From Patescibacteria group bacterium (GTDB lineage Bacteria; Patescibacteriota; Minisyncoccia; Minisyncoccales; DG-74-1): 8,560 bases of DNA. Position numbers and translations under genes: made by a program. Shown here in pieces: positions 7,238-8,560 of this stretch (its first letter is position 1; the number at the start of each line of letters is the position of its first letter). Below the pieces are notes generated by a model that saw only the letters and a list, made by a program, of their open reading frames with translations, had not been told where the DNA came from and made no database searches. The stretch covers positions 1-8,560 of the forward strand of contig JASEJL010000035.1 in assembly GCA_030016465.1 (NCBI GenBank), read 5' to 3'.

Positions 7238-7319
7238 AACGAATAACGAATTTATTGCGAATAAACGAATAAGCGAATATTCGTTTATTCATAAATTCGT
7301 AACTAATTCGATATTCGTT
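7238..7319. repeat. CGAAT/ATTCG inverted-repeat array
   Basis: Five CGAAT pentamers (starting at 7240, 7247, 7258, 7266 and 7274) are followed by four ATTCG pentamers (7279, 7295, 7306 and 7313), making one large imperfect palindrome. The core stem pairs GAATAAACGAATA (7259-7271) with TATTCGTTTATTC (7278-7290), 13 bp. ACGAATTTA (7246-7254) pairs with TAAATTCGT (7292-7300), and the outer arms AACGAATA (7238-7245) and TATTCGTT (7312-7319) also match. It fills nearly all of the gap between the PrsW-family and Hsp20 genes. It could be a multi-site protein-binding element, an RNA structure in the Hsp20 leader or an intergenic palindromic repeat. There is no U-run after it, so it is not a typical terminator. 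Confidence 0.8.
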
Positions 7320-7326
7320 AATTTCT

Positions 7327-8067
7327 ATGGTGTCTTTTTTTGAAAAACTTAAAAAGGGTATGGGAATTGAGGAAGTACCAGAAGAGACAGAAGAAGTAGA
7401 AAAAGCCGAAGAAGTTATCACTTCTTCTCCTGCCTCTTTGCAAGACAAGTCGGCAATCAAAAAAAAGCCGACAAGAAGGAAAAAAATTCTTAAGGAGGCG
7501 AAAAAAGTAGAGATTAAAGAGAGTAAACCTTCTTCTCCTTCTTTGGCTACCGTTCGGGAAGTCGATGAGGGAAGAGATGAGGCAAAACTTCATTTTTCGC
7601 CAAGTAAAGCTTGGGAGACCGAAGAAAAACCCCCAGAGGAGAGCAAATTTTCTACGGAGCAACCGGAAATAAAAAGGGAGGAAGAGTCGGTAGAAAAAAT
7701 GACTGAGGAAAAAAAAGAAAAGTGGTTTGAAACTGAAGGACAATTGGCAATTGATGTTTATCAGACCGAAACCGAATTAGTTATTCAGTCAGCCATTGCC
7801 GGAGTAAAACCCGCAGATTTAGATATTTCAATGGAAAGAGATATTATTGCCATTAAGGGAAGCCGGCAAAAGCCATTTGAGGAGAACGGAGATTATTTTA
7901 CTCAGGAATGTTACTGGGGCTCTTTTTCCCGAGAGGTAATACTGCCAGTAGAGGTTGATCCTAACCGGGCCGAAGCCACGATGAAAGATGGTATTTTGAC
8001 CATTAGAATTCCAAAACTCTTAAGAGAAAAACAACGTAAAATTAAAGTGAGAATATATAATGAATGA
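7327..8067 (+). CDS. Small heat-shock protein (Hsp20/alpha-crystallin)
   Basis: Small heat-shock proteins are ATP-independent chaperones that hold unfolding proteins in large oligomers. In this 246-residue product the alpha-crystallin domain spans about 137-230: EGQLAIDVYQTETELVIQ, then IAGVKPADLDISMERDIIAIKG, ECYWGSFSREVILPVEVD and the closing DGILTIRIPK (221-230). The end, KIKVRIYNE, is short and basic. The first roughly 130 residues are unusual: rich in Glu, Lys, Pro and Ser, low in hydrophobics after the opening MVSFFEKLKKGMG, and probably disordered. Typical bacterial members are only about 140-160 residues. No Shine-Dalgarno precedes the ATG at 7327; it follows the inverted-repeat array by 7 bases, so translation may use a leaderless or structured start. 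A strong terminator follows. The alpha-crystallin assignment is secure; the role of the extension is unknown. Confidence 0.93.
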   Translation: MVSFFEKLKKGMGIEEVPEETEEVEKAEEVITSSPASLQDKSAIKKKPTRRKKILKEAKKVEIKESKPSSPSLATVREVDEGRDEAKLHFSPSKAWETEEKPPEESKFSTEQPEIKREEESVEKMTEEKKEKWFETEGQLAIDVYQTETELVIQSAIAGVKPADLDISMERDIIAIKGSRQKPFEENGDYFTQECYWGSFSREVILPVEVDPNRAEATMKDGILTIRIPKLLREKQRKIKVRIYNE

Positions 8068-8080
8068 CGATGACTAATGT

Positions 8081-8107
8081 AAAAAAACCGCTCAAAGCGG
8101 TTTTTTT
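8081..8107 (+). terminator. Factor-independent terminator of the Hsp20 gene
   Basis: CCGCT (8088-8092) pairs with AGCGG (8096-8100) around a CAA loop and is followed by seven T. A run of seven A before the stem extends it to 12 bp and makes it symmetric, so it could also stop transcription arriving on the - strand. It begins 13 bases after the Hsp20 stop codon. Confidence 0.9.
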
Positions 8108-8116
8108 GTGCACTAT

Positions 8117-8140
8117 ATTTATATTAAAATTTATATTAAA
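8117..8140. repeat. Two tandem copies of a 12-base AT repeat
   Basis: ATTTATATTAAA occurs twice in direct succession (8117-8128 and 8129-8140). It has no coding content and probably arose by slippage. Confidence 0.6.
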
Positions 8141-8207
8141 GATAGTTCAAATATTTTTCACCGCCTGCGGGAAATTGGCACATAATTATTTGAAAACATA
8201 TCTAAGA

Positions 8208-8230
8208 AAAGGTTTTTGATTAAAACCTTT
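8208..8230 (-). terminator. Perfect hairpin after the second transposase remnant
   Basis: AAAGGTTTT (8208-8216) and AAAACCTTT (8222-8230) form a 9-bp stem around TGATT. Read on the - strand it starts 6 bases after the transposase stop codon and runs into TTTTCTT, which fits a terminator of the element. It could instead belong to the terminal structure of the IS. Confidence 0.5.
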
Positions 8231-8236
8231 GAGGAT

Positions 8237-8512
8237 TTAGGCAATTAGAGACTTGATCTCTTTGAGTTTTCTACCTAAGGTGTAGTTGTAGTAGATGCCA
8301 GCTAAATACAAAAGCATTACTAAGTTTAAGTAGGTATTAACATTCCTCAATCTTTTACCGGAAAAGAATCAATTAAGAATATATCTTTGAGGTGACTGTT
8401 TAATCTTTCAATATCATCTCTTCTTTGGTAAAGTTTCTTCTCTAGGAATTATTGAAATTCCTATACAACCAAATTTAGGAGCTGTAAAGGGGTTACCAAC
8501 GTATCTCATCAT
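8237..8512 (-). pseudogene. Decayed DDE transposase, C-terminal part
   Basis: On the - strand the C-terminal end of a second transposase can be pieced together from different frames. At 8430-8404 it reads YQRRDDIER, where the Glu is a good candidate for the last catalytic residue of an IS4/IS5-type DDE enzyme, then LNSHLKDIFLIDSFPVK. A one-base loss near 8351 shifts the frame (TGA at 8347-8349 in the old frame), and the match resumes as RNVNTYLNLVMLLYLAGIYY to a TAA at 8237-8239. Upstream, 8512-8440 gives MMRYVGNPFTAPKFGCIGIS in another frame, so a second frameshift lies near 8440-8450. The N-terminal half, including the first two catalytic residues, is absent from the window. It is unrelated to the transposase at the left end. 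The family name is a guess from the Glu-containing motif. Confidence 0.65.
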
Positions 8513-8518
8513 CTTCAC

Positions 8519-8557
8519 ATTGTAAATTGTAAAATTGAAAATTGAAAAATTGTAAAA
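8519..8557. repeat. ATTG-periodic low-complexity repeat
   Basis: ATTG recurs at 8519, 8526, 8534, 8541 and 8549, with alternating steps of 7 and 8 bases, giving units such as ATTGTAAA and ATTGAAA. The array runs to the window edge and may continue. It lies just upstream of the decayed - strand transposase. Confidence 0.6.
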
Positions 8558-8560
8558 TGC

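Noticed and set aside
7318..7743. Long - strand open frame opposite the Hsp20 gene
   Set aside because: Its Phe/Arg/Leu-rich translation is the antisense of the Glu/Lys-rich Hsp20 extension, a typical shadow.

Overview
The window looks like a stretch of chromosome from an uncultured, AT-rich bacterium, most likely a member of the Candidate Phyla Radiation (Patescibacteria, Parcubacteria-like). The reasons are the AT-rich codon use, compact housekeeping genes, a short ValRS, an Hsp20 with a long charged N-terminal extension, and eroded transposase fragments of types I associate with that group. This lineage call is an inference; there is no rRNA or tRNA here to confirm it. The standard genetic code fits: TGA ends dprA and the Hsp20 gene.

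Layout from left to right. Positions 1-829 hold a decayed rve/IS481-IS3-type transposase on the + strand. dprA (855-1724) and topA (1705-3777) follow as a tightly overlapping + strand pair, a gene order also known from Firmicutes. topA carries an in-frame insertion made of two copies of a GC-rich palindrome. A short intergenic stretch ends in a hairpin terminator (3941-3972) that can serve both topA and the convergent valS. valS (3971-6136, - strand) encodes a ValRS with complete catalytic and editing parts but no C-terminal arm. The 6137-6527 gap holds a hairpin, a possible -10 box for valS, and a probable - strand gene remnant. A PrsW-family membrane protease (6528-7235) and an Hsp20-type small heat-shock protein (7327-8067) lie on the + strand, separated by a striking CGAAT/ATTCG inverted-repeat array. 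A strong terminator (8081-8107) closes the Hsp20 gene. The right end (8108-8560) holds small repeats, a second decayed transposase on the - strand and an ATTG-periodic repeat at the window edge.

The genes are mostly housekeeping: DNA uptake and recombination (DprA), supercoiling control (TopA), tRNA charging (ValRS), membrane proteolysis (PrsW family) and protein-folding stress (Hsp20). No defence island, CRISPR array or biosynthetic cluster is visible. The most unusual signals are small palindromic repeats: the coding insertion in topA, which resembles in principle the Rickettsia palindromic elements, and the inverted-repeat array before the Hsp20 gene. Flanking IS debris indicates past mobile-element activity.
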